Shown: positions 1 through 9,829 of the stretch, in pieces
Numbering within the stretch: the stretch's first letter is position 1
How the letters are laid out: each line of letters starts with the position of its first letter
Source: an uncultured Prevotellaceae bacterium
Lineage (GTDB): Bacteria; Bacteroidota; Bacteroidia; Bacteroidales; Bacteroidaceae
DNA length: 64,000 nt
NCBI GenBank assembly: GCA_902767775.1
Contig: CACXIP010000005.1
Span: 62,001 to 126,000, forward strand
Reading direction: 5' to 3'
Notes under the pieces: model-generated
Told to the model about the DNA's origin: nothing
Seen by the model: only the letters and a program-made list of their open reading frames with translations
Databases searched by the model: none
Translations under genes and position numbers: made by a program

Positions 1-456
1 ATGGACCGCATCGCCCAACATGGGTCGTTGGGAAAAACCGTCTCAGCCTTCCCGCCTGTCGCCCTGCTGTCAGCCAATGGCGACACCTGTGTGGTCAGAG
101 GCCGTGTGGAAAGCATCAGCGGCGTGGTGGAAAGTTCGACGGGTTCCGTATCGGCACGTGCCGTCTTCCCCAACGGTGACGGTCGGCTGCTCAGCGGCAG
201 CACGGGTCGCCTTGTCGTCCCTTACAAAATGCATCAGGTCATAGTCATCCCACAGGCAGCCACCTATGAGATCCAGGACAAGAAGTATGTCTTCCGCGTG
301 GTGGAAGGTAAGGCATCATCTACCATCATCACTGTCCTCCCCATGACAGATGGCAAAAACTACGTTGTCACCAACGGCCTCGAAGTGGGCGACGTCATTG
401 TTGCCAAAGGTGCGGGTTATGTAAAGGAGGGACAGGAAATCCAGACTAAACAATAA
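1..456 (+). CDS. RND efflux periplasmic adaptor subunit, 3' part
   Basis: This is the C-terminal 151 residues of an HlyD/AcrA-type membrane fusion protein, which links an inner-membrane RND pump to the outer membrane. The visible part holds a beta-barrel stretch (about residues 25-75) and the C-terminal membrane-proximal domain, with the usual ending in which a gain in effect is described by a short beta motif (GLEVGDVIVAKG, near 125-136). There is no signal peptide and the alpha-hairpin and lipoyl domains are missing, so the real start lies upstream of the window even though base 1 happens to begin an ATG. The stop is 4 bp before the MATE gene and the pump subunit follows at 1861, which supports one operon. 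Family assignment is firm; the drug or lipid substrate is unknown. Confidence 0.85.
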   Translation: MDRIAQHGSLGKTVSAFPPVALLSANGDTCVVRGRVESISGVVESSTGSVSARAVFPNGDGRLLSGSTGRLVVPYKMHQVIVIPQAATYEIQDKKYVFRVVEGKASSTIITVLPMTDGKNYVVTNGLEVGDVIVAKGAGYVKEGQEIQTKQ

Positions 457-460
457 AGGA

Positions 461-1855
461 ATGAACGAACAGGAGTTTGCCATGACGCCGATTCCCAGGC
501 TGTATGTCCGTTGCACCCTTCCGGCAATGGTCGGCATGGGCTTTTCCGCCATCTATTCCATCACCGACGGCATCTTCGTCGGCCATTTCATCGGCCAGGA
601 GGCGCTGGCGGCGGTCAACCTTGTCATGCCGCTCATCATGATCATCACGGCACTGGCCGACATGGTGGCGACGGGTTCGTCGGTGCGTATCTCCATCCTC
701 CTCGGACGTGGTGACCATGGTGAGGGCAGTCGTGTATTCACCGTTTGTCTGGGATTGATAGCGGCAGTATCCACTGTCTTCGGACTGGCGGGATTCCTGC
801 TCGCCCGTCCGATTATCGGCCTGATGGGTGCCGACGGCCTGACGGCTGACCATGCCGTGGAGTATCTGCAAGTGTTCTCGCTGTTCATGCCCCTCTGCTG
901 TGTCTATTTCTCCACCGACAATTACCTGCGGGTGTGCGGACGGGTTCAAATGAGCATGACCATCAACATCGTCTGTTCACTGCTGAACATCCTCTTGGAC
1001 GTGCTGCTGATTGTCGTTCTGGAACAGGGACTTTGGGCGGCTGCGGTGGCCTCGAGCCTTTCCATGTCGCTGGGAGCGGCATGGTCTATGGTGCCCTTCA
1101 TCCGCAAGAGGTTGCCACTCATGTTCACAAGGGGCACCATCTCCCTGCGCCAGATGCTGCGAATCCTCACCAACGGCTCTTCTGAGTTCTTCATCAGCAT
1201 AGCGGGGTCGGCGTTTGCCGTCATCATGAATGTCGTGCTGCTCCGTCTCGGTGGGTCTATGGCAGTGGCCGCCATCTCGATTGTGGAATACGTCGACAGC
1301 CTCATGAGCATGGTCATCCATAGCATGGTCGATGCCTTGCAGCCCGCCATCAGTTATTGCTTCGGCGCAGGGTTGACAAGGCGGATGAAGCGCATCCAGC
1401 AGGCCGTCATGGCATCGTCGGCGACACTCTCCCTGATAGCCATGCTGTTCCTCCTGTTCGGCGGACAATTCCTGTTGCCCTTCTTCATCAAGGATGGCGA
1501 CACCGCTCTTTATGACATGAGTCTGCGCGCCATGCGGCTTTTCGCCCTCAGTTACCTTGTCAGTTGGATTGAACGCACCCTCTCCGGCTACATGACCGCG
1601 GTCGAGCGTCCATGGCACTCACTGGCCATCTCATTGCTTGGCACATTCCTGTTCCCGTTGCTGTGCATGGTGGTTCTCGTGCCTCTCTGGCAACTCGATG
1701 GCATTTGGGTCCTCCAGTTTGTCGCAGGCGTGTTTGGCGCCCTGGCCGCCATTGTCATAGTCCGTCGCGTACGGATACAGCCACCGCCAGTGGCAAGGCC
1801 CTCCACGTTGTTCCAACCGACGCCTACCATCAATCATCGCAGGAAAAGAATTTGA
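461..1855 (+). CDS. MATE family multidrug efflux transporter
   Basis: A 464-residue inner-membrane protein with about twelve hydrophobic segments arranged as two similar halves, as expected for MATE (NorM/DinF-type) cation-coupled drug antiporters. The N-terminal half carries the typical stretch PAMVGMGFSAIYSITDGIFV followed by a G-x-x-AL-A-AVNLVMP segment. The start at 461 lies 4 bp after the adaptor stop and has an A/G-rich stretch before it; an in-frame ATG at 482 is an alternative. The RND pump gene begins 5 bp after the stop. A MATE gene between the adaptor and pump genes of an RND system is less usual and suggests the two exporters are co-expressed. The substrate cannot be read from sequence. 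Confidence 0.9.
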   Translation: MNEQEFAMTPIPRLYVRCTLPAMVGMGFSAIYSITDGIFVGHFIGQEALAAVNLVMPLIMIITALADMVATGSSVRISILLGRGDHGEGSRVFTVCLGLIAAVSTVFGLAGFLLARPIIGLMGADGLTADHAVEYLQVFSLFMPLCCVYFSTDNYLRVCGRVQMSMTINIVCSLLNILLDVLLIVVLEQGLWAAAVASSLSMSLGAAWSMVPFIRKRLPLMFTRGTISLRQMLRILTNGSSEFFISIAGSAFAVIMNVVLLRLGGSMAVAAISIVEYVDSLMSMVIHSMVDALQPAISYCFGAGLTRRMKRIQQAVMASSATLSLIAMLFLLFGGQFLLPFFIKDGDTALYDMSLRAMRLFALSYLVSWIERTLSGYMTAVERPWHSLAISLLGTFLFPLLCMVVLVPLWQLDGIWVLQFVAGVFGALAAIVIVRRVRIQPPPVARPSTLFQPTPTINHRRKRI

Positions 1856-1860
1856 CAGAC

Positions 1861-4800
1861 ATGAAAATCAAGACTTTCATCGACCGCCCCTTGCTGAGCA
1901 TCGTCATCAACGTGATGGTGGTGGCTGTCGGCGTCATTGCGCTGACGAGACTGCCGATAGAGAAGTACCCCGACATCGCACCGCCCACGGTCTATCTTTG
2001 GGCAAGCTATCCGGGAGCAAGTGCCGAGGCAGTGCAGAAGAGCGTCCTGGCGCCGCTGGAACAGGCCATCAACGGGGTGGACAACATGACCTACATGAAG
2101 TCGTCGGCCTCCAACGGGTCGGCCTCCATCAGCATCTTCTTCAAGCAAGGCACCAATGCCGACATGGCGGCGGTGAACGTGCAGAACCGAGTGGTGCAGG
2201 CCCAGGCGATGCTGCCCGCCGAAGTGGTAAAAATGGGAGTGGCGGTCGAAAAGCAACAGCCGGGGCAACTCCGCATCCTCGCATTGGAGAGTCCGGACGG
2301 CACATACGACGAGAACTTCCTCAGCAACTATTTTTATAACAACCTGCGACCCGCCATCCTGCGCATACAGGGCGTGGGCAAGGTGGAGGTGTGGGGCGGC
2401 CAATATGCGCTTCGCATCTGGCTGCGGCCTGACGCGATGGCCCGCCACAGTATCGTTCCCAGCGACATTACGACGGTCTTGGAGGAGCAGAACGTAGAGG
2501 CCAGCATAGGTTCCATTGGTGAAAACACGAAGAACACTTTCCAATATACGCTGCGCTACACGGGCCGCAAGCAGGATGTGGCGGAGTTTGAGAACCTTGT
2601 CATTTCCTCCAAATCGACCGGCGAGGAACTACGATTGAAAGACGTGGCCGATTTGGAGTTGGGACAGTCGGACTATGCCTACACCAACCGCATCAACGGT
2701 CATCCAGGCGTGATGGGCAACGTCAGCCAGGTGGCTGGCTCCAACGCTACGCGAATCAACCAGGATATCGACAAACTAATCAAGGAGGTGGAGCTGCAAT
2801 TGCCGAAAGACATCCGCATCGTGACGTTCGACAATACCAACGACTTCCTCTTCGCCTCCATCCGCGAAGTGGTCTTCACACTCTTGCTGGCCATCTTTTT
2901 GGTGCTCGTCGTGGTGTATCTCTTCGTGCAGGATTTCCGTGCCACGCTCATCCCCGCATTGGGCATCGTCGTGTCGCTTGTCGGAACGTTCACCTTCATG
3001 ATGGCAGCAGGTTTCTCCATCAACATGCTGACACTCTTCGCCTTGGTGCTGGTCATCGGCACCGTGGTCGATGACTCCATCGTGGTGGTCGAGGCGGTGC
3101 AGGCCCGGTTCGATGCCGGCTACCGCTCTTCCTATCAAGCCGCCGTCGATGCGATGGGCGGACTGACATCGGCTCTCCTCACCACCACGCTCGTATTCAT
3201 GGTCATCTTCATCCCCATGTCGTTCGTAAGCGGCACTTCGGGCATCTTCTACAAACAGTTCGGTCTGACGATGGCGGTGGCTGTCGGCATCTCGCTCCTT
3301 GTGGCGATGACGCTCACCCCGGCACTCAGCGCATTGATGCTGAAGCCACGCGAAGAAGGAAGGAAGACCTTCTCTGCAAAGATGCGCACGGCATACGAGG
3401 TGGCTTTCAAGGCTCTTCTCGACCGTTATACCAGTGTGGCGATGACGCTCATCCGCCGCAAATGGCTGGCGGCAGGAGCCATCGCCATGGCGGTGCTGAT
3501 GTTGGCGGTGCTGATGAGGGTGGTGCCCACGGGTTTCGTCCCCGACGAGGACATGGGTTCGCTGATGGTTGACCTGAGCACGCCGCCGGGATACACGATG
3601 GACAAGACGGAGGAGGTGATGGTTCGCCTGACCGACAAGATGCAGCAGTTGCCCGAGGTGGAGTCGGTTGGCGGGGTGGTCGGCTTCGGGGGCGCCAACA
3701 AGGGCATGGTCCAGATACAGTTGAAGCCATGGGACAAACGCAAGGGCAGCAGCCATACGTCGTGGAGCGTGACCGAGCGTATCAACGCCATCCTGGCTGA
3801 TGAGCGCGAGGCGGAGAGTTTCGCCATGGCACCGGGTATGATTGACGGCTATGGCCGTGGCGGTGGCTTCGAACTGAGCGTCACCAACAGGAACGGTGCC
3901 GACCTGAGGACGGCTTTCGACGTGAGCCGCCACTTCATCGATGCCCTGAACCGGCGGCCTGAGATCAGCGACGCATACTCAGGCTACGCCATCGACTACC
4001 CGCAGTACCAGGTCGATGTGGATGCCTCACGCTGCAAGAAGTTCGGACTGTCTCCCTCTGCAGTGCTCAACGAGTTGGGTGCGTTCCTCGGCAGCAGTTA
4101 TGTCTCCAATTTCAACAAGTACAACCAGGTGTATCAGGTGACCATGCAACTGCACCCCAGCGACCGTGCCGACATCCAGTCGCTCGACCGCCTTTTCCTG
4201 CGTTCTTCCTCAGGGGCGATGCTCCCGGCAAGCCAGTTCGTCACCCTGAAGAAGGAGTACATGCCCCAGTCGCTCGACCGTTTCAACATGGTGGGCTGCA
4301 TCGACGTGAGCGGCAGCGTGGCCAAGGGCAGCAGCACGGGCGAAGCCATCCGTGCCATCCGCGAGGTGGCGGCCAAGGAACTGCCGGTGGGCTATGGCAT
4401 TGAGTTCGGCGGCATAACCCGTGAGGAGAGCGAGTCGTCGGGCAACGTCGCGGTGACATTCATCATCTGCATCCTCTTTGTCTATCTCATCATGGTCGCG
4501 CTCTACGAGAGTTTGTTCATCCCTTTGGCTGTCATCCTCAGCGTGCCTTTCGGACTGGCGGGCTCGTTCCTCTTCGCTTGGCTCTTCGGTGTGGAGAACA
4601 ACATCTACCTGCAGGTGGGGCTCATCATGCTCATCGGCCTGCTGTCGAAGACTGCCATCCTGCTCACCGAGTACGCCACGCAGTGCCGGCATGCGGGAAT
4701 GTCACTGAAGCAGTCGGCCTTTTTCGCTGCGAAGATGCGCCTGCGCCCTATCCTGATGACCTCGCTGACGATGGTTTTCGGCATGCTGCCCCTGATGTTC

Positions 4801-5034
4801 GCCACGGGTGCGGGAGCCAATGGCAGCCGCACCGTAGGGGTCGGCACTGTCGGCGGCATGCTCCTCGGTACTATTGGCCTGCTCTTCATCGTCCCGGCCT
4901 TGTTCGTCATCTTCCAGACCTTGCAGGAGCGATTCAAACCAGTCGCTTTCGAGCCGTCTGACGACCCACTCATTCTTGAAGAATTAAAGAAAATAGAAGA
5001 ATACACTCTAAAGAAAAATCACAGAAAGGTATGA
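1861..5034 (+). CDS. Efflux RND transporter permease (AcrB/HAE1 type)
   Basis: A 1057-residue RND pump that exports hydrophobic compounds using the proton gradient, working with the adaptor encoded upstream. The start at 1861 gives the standard N-terminus MKIKTFIDRPLLSIVINVMV; an in-frame extension back to 1612 runs inside the MATE gene and is rejected. TM4 carries the proton-relay motif GTVVDDSIVVVE near residues 400-411 with its two Asp. Two large periplasmic loops (about 35-330 and 555-860) flank the two blocks of membrane segments, and the length matches the HAE-1 family. The next gene overlaps by 4 bp (ATGA). No TolC-type outer-membrane factor is visible in the window; it may lie upstream or elsewhere. 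Confidence 0.95.
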   Translation: MKIKTFIDRPLLSIVINVMVVAVGVIALTRLPIEKYPDIAPPTVYLWASYPGASAEAVQKSVLAPLEQAINGVDNMTYMKSSASNGSASISIFFKQGTNADMAAVNVQNRVVQAQAMLPAEVVKMGVAVEKQQPGQLRILALESPDGTYDENFLSNYFYNNLRPAILRIQGVGKVEVWGGQYALRIWLRPDAMARHSIVPSDITTVLEEQNVEASIGSIGENTKNTFQYTLRYTGRKQDVAEFENLVISSKSTGEELRLKDVADLELGQSDYAYTNRINGHPGVMGNVSQVAGSNATRINQDIDKLIKEVELQLPKDIRIVTFDNTNDFLFASIREVVFTLLLAIFLVLVVVYLFVQDFRATLIPALGIVVSLVGTFTFMMAAGFSINMLTLFALVLVIGTVVDDSIVVVEAVQARFDAGYRSSYQAAVDAMGGLTSALLTTTLVFMVIFIPMSFVSGTSGIFYKQFGLTMAVAVGISLLVAMTLTPALSALMLKPREEGRKTFSAKMRTAYEVAFKALLDRYTSVAMTLIRRKWLAAGAIAMAVLMLAVLMRVVPTGFVPDEDMGSLMVDLSTPPGYTMDKTEEVMVRLTDKMQQLPEVESVGGVVGFGGANKGMVQIQLKPWDKRKGSSHTSWSVTERINAILADEREAESFAMAPGMIDGYGRGGGFELSVTNRNGADLRTAFDVSRHFIDALNRRPEISDAYSGYAIDYPQYQVDVDASRCKKFGLSPSAVLNELGAFLGSSYVSNFNKYNQVYQVTMQLHPSDRADIQSLDRLFLRSSSGAMLPASQFVTLKKEYMPQSLDRFNMVGCIDVSGSVAKGSSTGEAIRAIREVAAKELPVGYGIEFGGITREESESSGNVAVTFIICILFVYLIMVALYESLFIPLAVILSVPFGLAGSFLFAWLFGVENNIYLQVGLIMLIGLLSKTAILLTEYATQCRHAGMSLKQSAFFAAKMRLRPILMTSLTMVFGMLPLMFATGAGANGSRTVGVGTVGGMLLGTIGLLFIVPALFVIFQTLQERFKPVAFEPSDDPLILEELKKIEEYTLKKNHRKV

Positions 5035-8015
5035 AGAAAAGCGTTTCGTTGATGGCCGTGATGGTTCTGTCATGTGCCACGATTTTTGCACAAGGCACGT
5101 TCGACATAAGCGGCACGGTAGTGGAGAAAGCCACCGGTGAGGCCGTCGTTGCAGCAACCATGCAGTTGCTCGCCATGCCCGACAGTTCGTTTGTGGAAGG
5201 AACGACAACCGGGGAAAATGGTGGGTTCCGCTTCAAGGATGTCAAGAAGGGAGAGTACGCCCTGAAGGTCTCTTACATAGGCTATGTCACGAAATGTGTC
5301 GCTGTGGACCTTCAAAATCAGAAGAACAGGCAGGTTGACATCGGCTACATCACGATGTCGGCCGATGCCATCCAACTGAAGGGGGTCGAGGTGGCCTCGC
5401 ATGCCGCCAAAGTGGCAGTGTCGGGTGACTCCCTGGTCTATAACGCGGCTGCATACAGAGTTCCCGAAGGCTCCACCCTTGAGGCGCTCATCAAGCAACT
5501 TCCCGGTGCCAAGGTGGACAAAGAGGGCAACATCACCATCAACGGCAAGACGGTCAACAAGATTCTTGTCGACGGCAAGGAGTTTTTCCTGAACGACAAG
5601 GAAGTGGCAATGAAGAACATCCCCACAGAGATGGTTGACAGAATCAAAACCTACGACCGGAAGAGCGACCTCTCACGTGTGACAGGCATCGACGACGGCG
5701 AAGAGGAGACCGTGCTCGACCTGACGGTGAAGAAAGGGATGAAGAACGGATGGTTTGGCAATGTGAACCTGGGAGCGGGGACGAAAAGCCGTTATGCGGA
5801 GCGTTTCAACGTCAACCGTTTCAACGATGACTTCCAGGCCACCCTCCTCGGCGGAGCCAACAACGTGGCAGACATGGGTTTCGGAGGTGGTGGCGGCCGC
5901 TGGGGCGGTTGGGGGAGCCAAGGCCTGCGCAACAGCAAGGAGGTGGGCGGCAACTTCGCGACCGCCAAACCCAGGCTGGAAACGGGCGGAAGCATCCGCT
6001 ACCGCTATGACGGCAGCGACACCGAGAACACGTCCTCGACGGAATACTTCAATGCCACGCTTGCCAAGTTCAACGAGAGTTACAGCAAGAACCTAACGTC
6101 GAACCAGCGACTCACCAGCAACTTCCGTTTCGAATGGAAACCCGACACCATGACCAACATCATCTTCCGTCCCAATTTCACCTATTCACGCAACAGGGGA
6201 AGGGGATACAGTTCATCGGGTTCGTATAGCGGTGACCCCAACGACTTCACTACGAATGCGCTCGACTACAATGACCAGATTACCGCCGTCTCAGGCGGTG
6301 ACGTCGCCGACCCTGCCAACACCATCCTCAACAACCTGATGGACATCGTGGTCAACACCAACACCAATCGTAACATAAACTTCGGCACCAACACCAATTT
6401 CAACGGTGAACTGCAGGCCAACCGCAAGTTCAACAGCAAAGGCCGCAACCTCACCTTACGCGTGACAGGAAACTATGGCAACGGAAGCAACAAACAGCTC
6501 TCCGCAGCCAACATCACTTACAACACTTCGGGTACGGGCCAGCAGAACAACCGTTACTACGACACTCCGTCGAGGAACCACGGCATGCGGGGACAGCTTA
6601 CCTTCAGCGAACCCATTGCCGACAGGACCTACTTGCAACTGGGCTACACCTATGACTACAGTTACAGCAAGAACGACCGCCGCGCCTACATCTATGACTC
6701 CGATGCCTATCAGACACTGTCGCAAAGCATGCTGGGCAACCGATACGACATCGATGCCGTGCTGCGCTTCATGGAAGAGATGCAATATGTGCTCGACGAC
6801 ACCGACTCCATAGCCAACCGCCTCAGCCAGTTCTCCGAATACCGCAACTACAACCAGACCGTCAATGTCAGTTTCCGCAGGGTGCGCGAGAACTACAACT
6901 TCAGCGTGGGACTCGACTTCCTGCCACAACGCACCACGCTCAACTACCAATACATGGGATATGTGTATCCTCAAGTCACACGCAACGTATTCAATGTCGC
7001 GCCGCGTGTCAACCTCCGCTGGAACTTCGACAAGTATACCAACCTCCATGTACGCTACAACGGGCGTGCCCGACAACCGAGCATGACCAACCTGCTCGAC
7101 ATCAAAGACGACTCCAACCCACTCGTCATCACGAAAGGAAACCCGGGACTGAAACCGTCGTTCTCGCACAACATCAACGCCAATTTCAACACCTACAATG
7201 CTGAGAAGCAGGAAGGCATCTACTCATGGCTGTGGTTCAACGCCACCCGCAACAGCATCGACAACAAGACCACCTACGACAACCTGACGGGTGTGCGCAC
7301 CACCATGCCGATGAACGTCAACGGCAACTGGAACGGTGGCGGCGGGTTCGGATTCAATGCCGGGCTTGGGAAGCAGAAGATGTTCAACATCGGCATCGAC
7401 TTGGGAGGTGACTATTCACGCCATGTCGGTTTTTACAACAATGAGGAAGGGAATGGCACCTCGGCAGACATCAAATCAGTAACAAGAAGTATCGACTTTG
7501 AATCTGGACTTGAATTCTCCTACCGAACGGAGCAGGTCAGTGTAGCGCTCAACGGAACGCTTGAATATGCACACTCCAAGAACAACATCAACGAGATGGG
7601 AAACAAGAATACCTACGACTTCTCATACGGGGCGGAATTGGAATGGACGGCGCCATGGGGCACCTCCCTGTCGACCGACATCGGCATGAGCAGCCGGCGG
7701 GGATACTCACAACGCGAGATGAACACCAACGAACTGCTGTGGAACGCGCAGGTGTCCCATTCCTTCCTCAAGGGACGCGCACTCACCGTCATGCTTGAAG
7801 TCAACGACATCCTTGGACAGCAGACCAATGTCAGCCGCACCATAGATGCCCTCATGCGCACCGACTCGCGCTACAATGCCATCTATCAGTACGGCATGGT
7901 AAGAGCCATATACAAGTTCAGCATCTTTGGAGGCAAGAACGCCATGGGCACCGGCAACGAACGCTCACCGGGCTGGGACGGAGGATATGGAGGATGGCAT
8001 GGTGACTGGCGATAA
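5031..8015 (+). CDS. Outer-membrane beta-barrel protein, TonB-receptor-like
   Basis: A 994-residue outer-membrane protein. It has a signal peptide (about 1-20), a carboxypeptidase-regulatory-like beta-sandwich (about 24-105, GTVVEKATGEAVVAATMQLL), a plug-like region (about 115-225), and a long Asn/Tyr-rich barrel of the OMP_b-brl_3 type. Two Gly/Trp-rich low-complexity stretches stand out, one near 283-298 and one at the extreme C-terminus. The start overlaps the RND pump stop (ATGA), so it is translationally coupled to the efflux operon; a TolC homologue would be the usual partner here. A LytS/LytTR pair follows, the same order as the barrel gene at 30857. It is not a SusC: there is no SusD neighbour. 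Ligand unknown. Confidence 0.85.
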   Translation: MKKSVSLMAVMVLSCATIFAQGTFDISGTVVEKATGEAVVAATMQLLAMPDSSFVEGTTTGENGGFRFKDVKKGEYALKVSYIGYVTKCVAVDLQNQKNRQVDIGYITMSADAIQLKGVEVASHAAKVAVSGDSLVYNAAAYRVPEGSTLEALIKQLPGAKVDKEGNITINGKTVNKILVDGKEFFLNDKEVAMKNIPTEMVDRIKTYDRKSDLSRVTGIDDGEEETVLDLTVKKGMKNGWFGNVNLGAGTKSRYAERFNVNRFNDDFQATLLGGANNVADMGFGGGGGRWGGWGSQGLRNSKEVGGNFATAKPRLETGGSIRYRYDGSDTENTSSTEYFNATLAKFNESYSKNLTSNQRLTSNFRFEWKPDTMTNIIFRPNFTYSRNRGRGYSSSGSYSGDPNDFTTNALDYNDQITAVSGGDVADPANTILNNLMDIVVNTNTNRNINFGTNTNFNGELQANRKFNSKGRNLTLRVTGNYGNGSNKQLSAANITYNTSGTGQQNNRYYDTPSRNHGMRGQLTFSEPIADRTYLQLGYTYDYSYSKNDRRAYIYDSDAYQTLSQSMLGNRYDIDAVLRFMEEMQYVLDDTDSIANRLSQFSEYRNYNQTVNVSFRRVRENYNFSVGLDFLPQRTTLNYQYMGYVYPQVTRNVFNVAPRVNLRWNFDKYTNLHVRYNGRARQPSMTNLLDIKDDSNPLVITKGNPGLKPSFSHNINANFNTYNAEKQEGIYSWLWFNATRNSIDNKTTYDNLTGVRTTMPMNVNGNWNGGGGFGFNAGLGKQKMFNIGIDLGGDYSRHVGFYNNEEGNGTSADIKSVTRSIDFESGLEFSYRTEQVSVALNGTLEYAHSKNNINEMGNKNTYDFSYGAELEWTAPWGTSLSTDIGMSSRRGYSQREMNTNELLWNAQVSHSFLKGRALTVMLEVNDILGQQTNVSRTIDALMRTDSRYNAIYQYGMVRAIYKFSIFGGKNAMGTGNERSPGWDGGYGGWHGDWR

Positions 8016-8028
8016 AAATTCAAGCAAG

Positions 8029-8059
8029 CTTGTTTTTTGCTCTCTTATTAGTACCTTTG
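8029..8059 (+). promoter_or_regulatory. Bacteroidetes promoter of the first LytS/LytTR pair
   Basis: CTTG at 8029-8032, a 19-bp spacer, then TACCTTTG at 8052-8059. This matches the housekeeping promoter pattern of Bacteroidetes (TTTG at -33, TAnnTTTG at -7). Transcription would begin near 8064, inside any protein started at the upstream TTG (8030), so it also argues for the ATG at 8078. Confidence 0.65.
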
Positions 8060-8077
8060 CACTGTGATAGTAAACAG

Positions 8078-8875
8078 ATGAAGATAAGACGTATCATACA
8101 TGGGGTGCTCCTGGTATTGGGGCTGTCGGTGATAGGATTGCTGTTCTATTACGCGATGTGGCTGATCACTGACGAGGATTTCAGACAGATGCTGAAATAC
8201 GGCTGGCCCTGGAATTCGTGGATGGTGCTGGTGGACTATGCCGCCTGCTGCCTGCTGACCACTGTGGTGACGCTCTATTATTGGCGGTCGCGGGAGCGAA
8301 CGGAGAAAGAGCGCGACAAGTTCCGCCTGCAGGCTTTGGAGAACCAGCTGAGCCCGCACTTCGTGTTCAACAACTTCAGCATCCTTGCCGACCTGATAGA
8401 GGTTGACCCCCAAAAGGCGTCTGGATATCTGATGAACCTCTCCAAGGTGTATCGCTACACGCTGTCTCATTTGGATCACGATACGGTGACGTTGCAGGAG
8501 GAGTTGGATTTCCTGCACCGCTATCTGGCATTGCTGGAGCAGCGGTTCGGAGAAGGCATACAGGTGAGGATTGCGCCGGATGTTGCCGGTCTCAGTGGCA
8601 AACTGCCGCCTGCCGCCCTGCAGATGCTGATAGAGAACGCCATCAAGCACAACGAGCACACGACGGCCCGTCCGCTGGTGATTGATGTGACGGCCGACGG
8701 ACAGCATATCATCGTCAGCAATCACAAGCAGCCCATCACCACGGCAGACTCCACCAGCGTCGGTCAGCACAACATCGCCGAGCGCTACCGCCTGCTGACC
8801 CACAAGAAAGTCGTCATCAACGATACGCAAGACGAGTACTCCGTCACCATCCCGCTTATTCCCTTAGAACGATGA
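8078..8875 (+). CDS. LytS-family sensor histidine kinase
   Basis: A 265-residue membrane kinase. Two hydrophobic segments (about 7-27 and 47-68) precede a coiled linker and a His_kinase domain (PF06580 type) with the phospho-acceptor in QLSPHFVFNN (about 105-114) and an N-box IENAIKHN near 190. The usual GxGLxN G-box is reduced to VGQHNIAERYRLL, a deviation that could affect ATP binding. The start at 8078 is preferred over an upstream TTG because the promoter sits between them. It overlaps the response-regulator gene by 4 bp, so the two form a two-component system. With the barrel gene upstream it repeats the arrangement at 30857-35205. The stimulus is unknown. Confidence 0.88.
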   Translation: MKIRRIIHGVLLVLGLSVIGLLFYYAMWLITDEDFRQMLKYGWPWNSWMVLVDYAACCLLTTVVTLYYWRSRERTEKERDKFRLQALENQLSPHFVFNNFSILADLIEVDPQKASGYLMNLSKVYRYTLSHLDHDTVTLQEELDFLHRYLALLEQRFGEGIQVRIAPDVAGLSGKLPPAALQMLIENAIKHNEHTTARPLVIDVTADGQHIIVSNHKQPITTADSTSVGQHNIAERYRLLTHKKVVINDTQDEYSVTIPLIPLER

Positions 8876-9675
8876 AGATATTGATTATAGAAGACGAGCA
8901 GAGCAGCGCCGACCGGCTGCGAAGGATGCTCGAAAGCGAGCATGAAATCTTGGGTGTCTGTGCCAGCAATGCCGAGGTGAGGGAGTTCTTTGCCGACGGG
9001 AATCGTACTGATGCCGATTTGATTCTTTCCGACATCCAGTTGGGCGACGGTCTGAGTTTCGAGTCGCTACGCAAGGTGCCTGCAGCCATCCCCGTCATCT
9101 TCACCACAGCCTTCGACCACTATGCCGTGCAGGCTTTCAAATGCAACAGCATAGATTATTTGCTGAAGCCCATCGACAAGGAGGAATTGTATACCGCTTT
9201 AGCAAAAGTAAAGCCCGATGTACCCATTGTCACCGAAGACTCCACTCCCGACGTTCCGCCGCCTACCCGCAGCCTTTCCACCACAGATGCCATCGCCCAG
9301 TTGCTGGCCTCAGTGAAGAGCCAGACCATCCGCTATCGTGAGCGTTTTCTCATTCCTCATCGTGGCGATGAATATCTCATCGTCCCCGTTGGCGATGTGA
9401 GTCATATCACCATCCGCGATGGTGTTGTCCGTCTATGCACTCTCACGGGTGACACCCATGCATTGCCGATGACGCTTGAAGAGGCAGAGGGCCAACTCGA
9501 CCCGAAACGGTTCATGCGCGTCAACCGCCAGTACATCGTCAGTGCAGTCGCCGTCACCAAACTCTCCACCCATTTCCTCGGCAAGATACGCATACATGTT
9601 GCCGCCTTCCCCGATATCGAGATCATCGTGAGCAAGGATAAGGTAAGCATGGTGAAGCATTGGCTGGATTCGTGA
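8872..9675 (+). CDS. LytTR-family response regulator
   Basis: A 267-residue regulator paired with the overlapping LytS gene. The N-terminal receiver (about 1-118) shows the acidic pocket (IIEDEQ), the phospho-acceptor Asp in ILSDIQLGDG (about 54) and the conserved Lys in YLLKPIDK (about 104). A Pro/Thr/Ser linker leads to a C-terminal LytTR DNA-binding domain (about 160-265) with the signature FMRVNRQYIV. It would bind direct repeats near target promoters once phosphorylated. The likely target is the neighbouring envelope/efflux operon, but this is only inferred from position. Confidence 0.9.
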   Translation: MKILIIEDEQSSADRLRRMLESEHEILGVCASNAEVREFFADGNRTDADLILSDIQLGDGLSFESLRKVPAAIPVIFTTAFDHYAVQAFKCNSIDYLLKPIDKEELYTALAKVKPDVPIVTEDSTPDVPPPTRSLSTTDAIAQLLASVKSQTIRYRERFLIPHRGDEYLIVPVGDVSHITIRDGVVRLCTLTGDTHALPMTLEEAEGQLDPKRFMRVNRQYIVSAVAVTKLSTHFLGKIRIHVAAFPDIEIIVSKDKVSMVKHWLDS

Positions 9676-9762
9676 GGAAAAAGATAATTGCAGACCTCTT
9701 TTTGCAGCATGGGTGACCATTATGAACTCTCAATCTCCACACCCTCGAATATACAATTTAAC

Positions 9763-9793
9763 TAAAAAGGCAGATTTCACGAGGAAATCTGCC
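9763..9793 (-). terminator. Terminator after the tiny peptide gene
   Basis: Read on the minus strand, a perfect 10-bp stem (arms 9784-9793 and 9769-9778, 5-nt loop) is followed by a run of five T (9764-9768). It lies 37 bp beyond the stop of the 50-residue peptide gene and ends the unit 14207 to 9830. Confidence 0.85.
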
Positions 9794-9829
9794 ATTTGGA
9801 ATTGTCTTCCGGCTACCGGAGAGGGAAAA

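Noticed and set aside
2776..3933. 385-codon minus-strand frame, His/Arg-rich
   Set aside because: Antisense shadow of the RND pump gene; composition is not protein-like.
5031..8015. Reading the barrel gene as SusC of a glycan locus
   Set aside because: No SusD gene follows, and the barrel type is the OMP_b-brl_3 kind seen with LytS/LytTR pairs.
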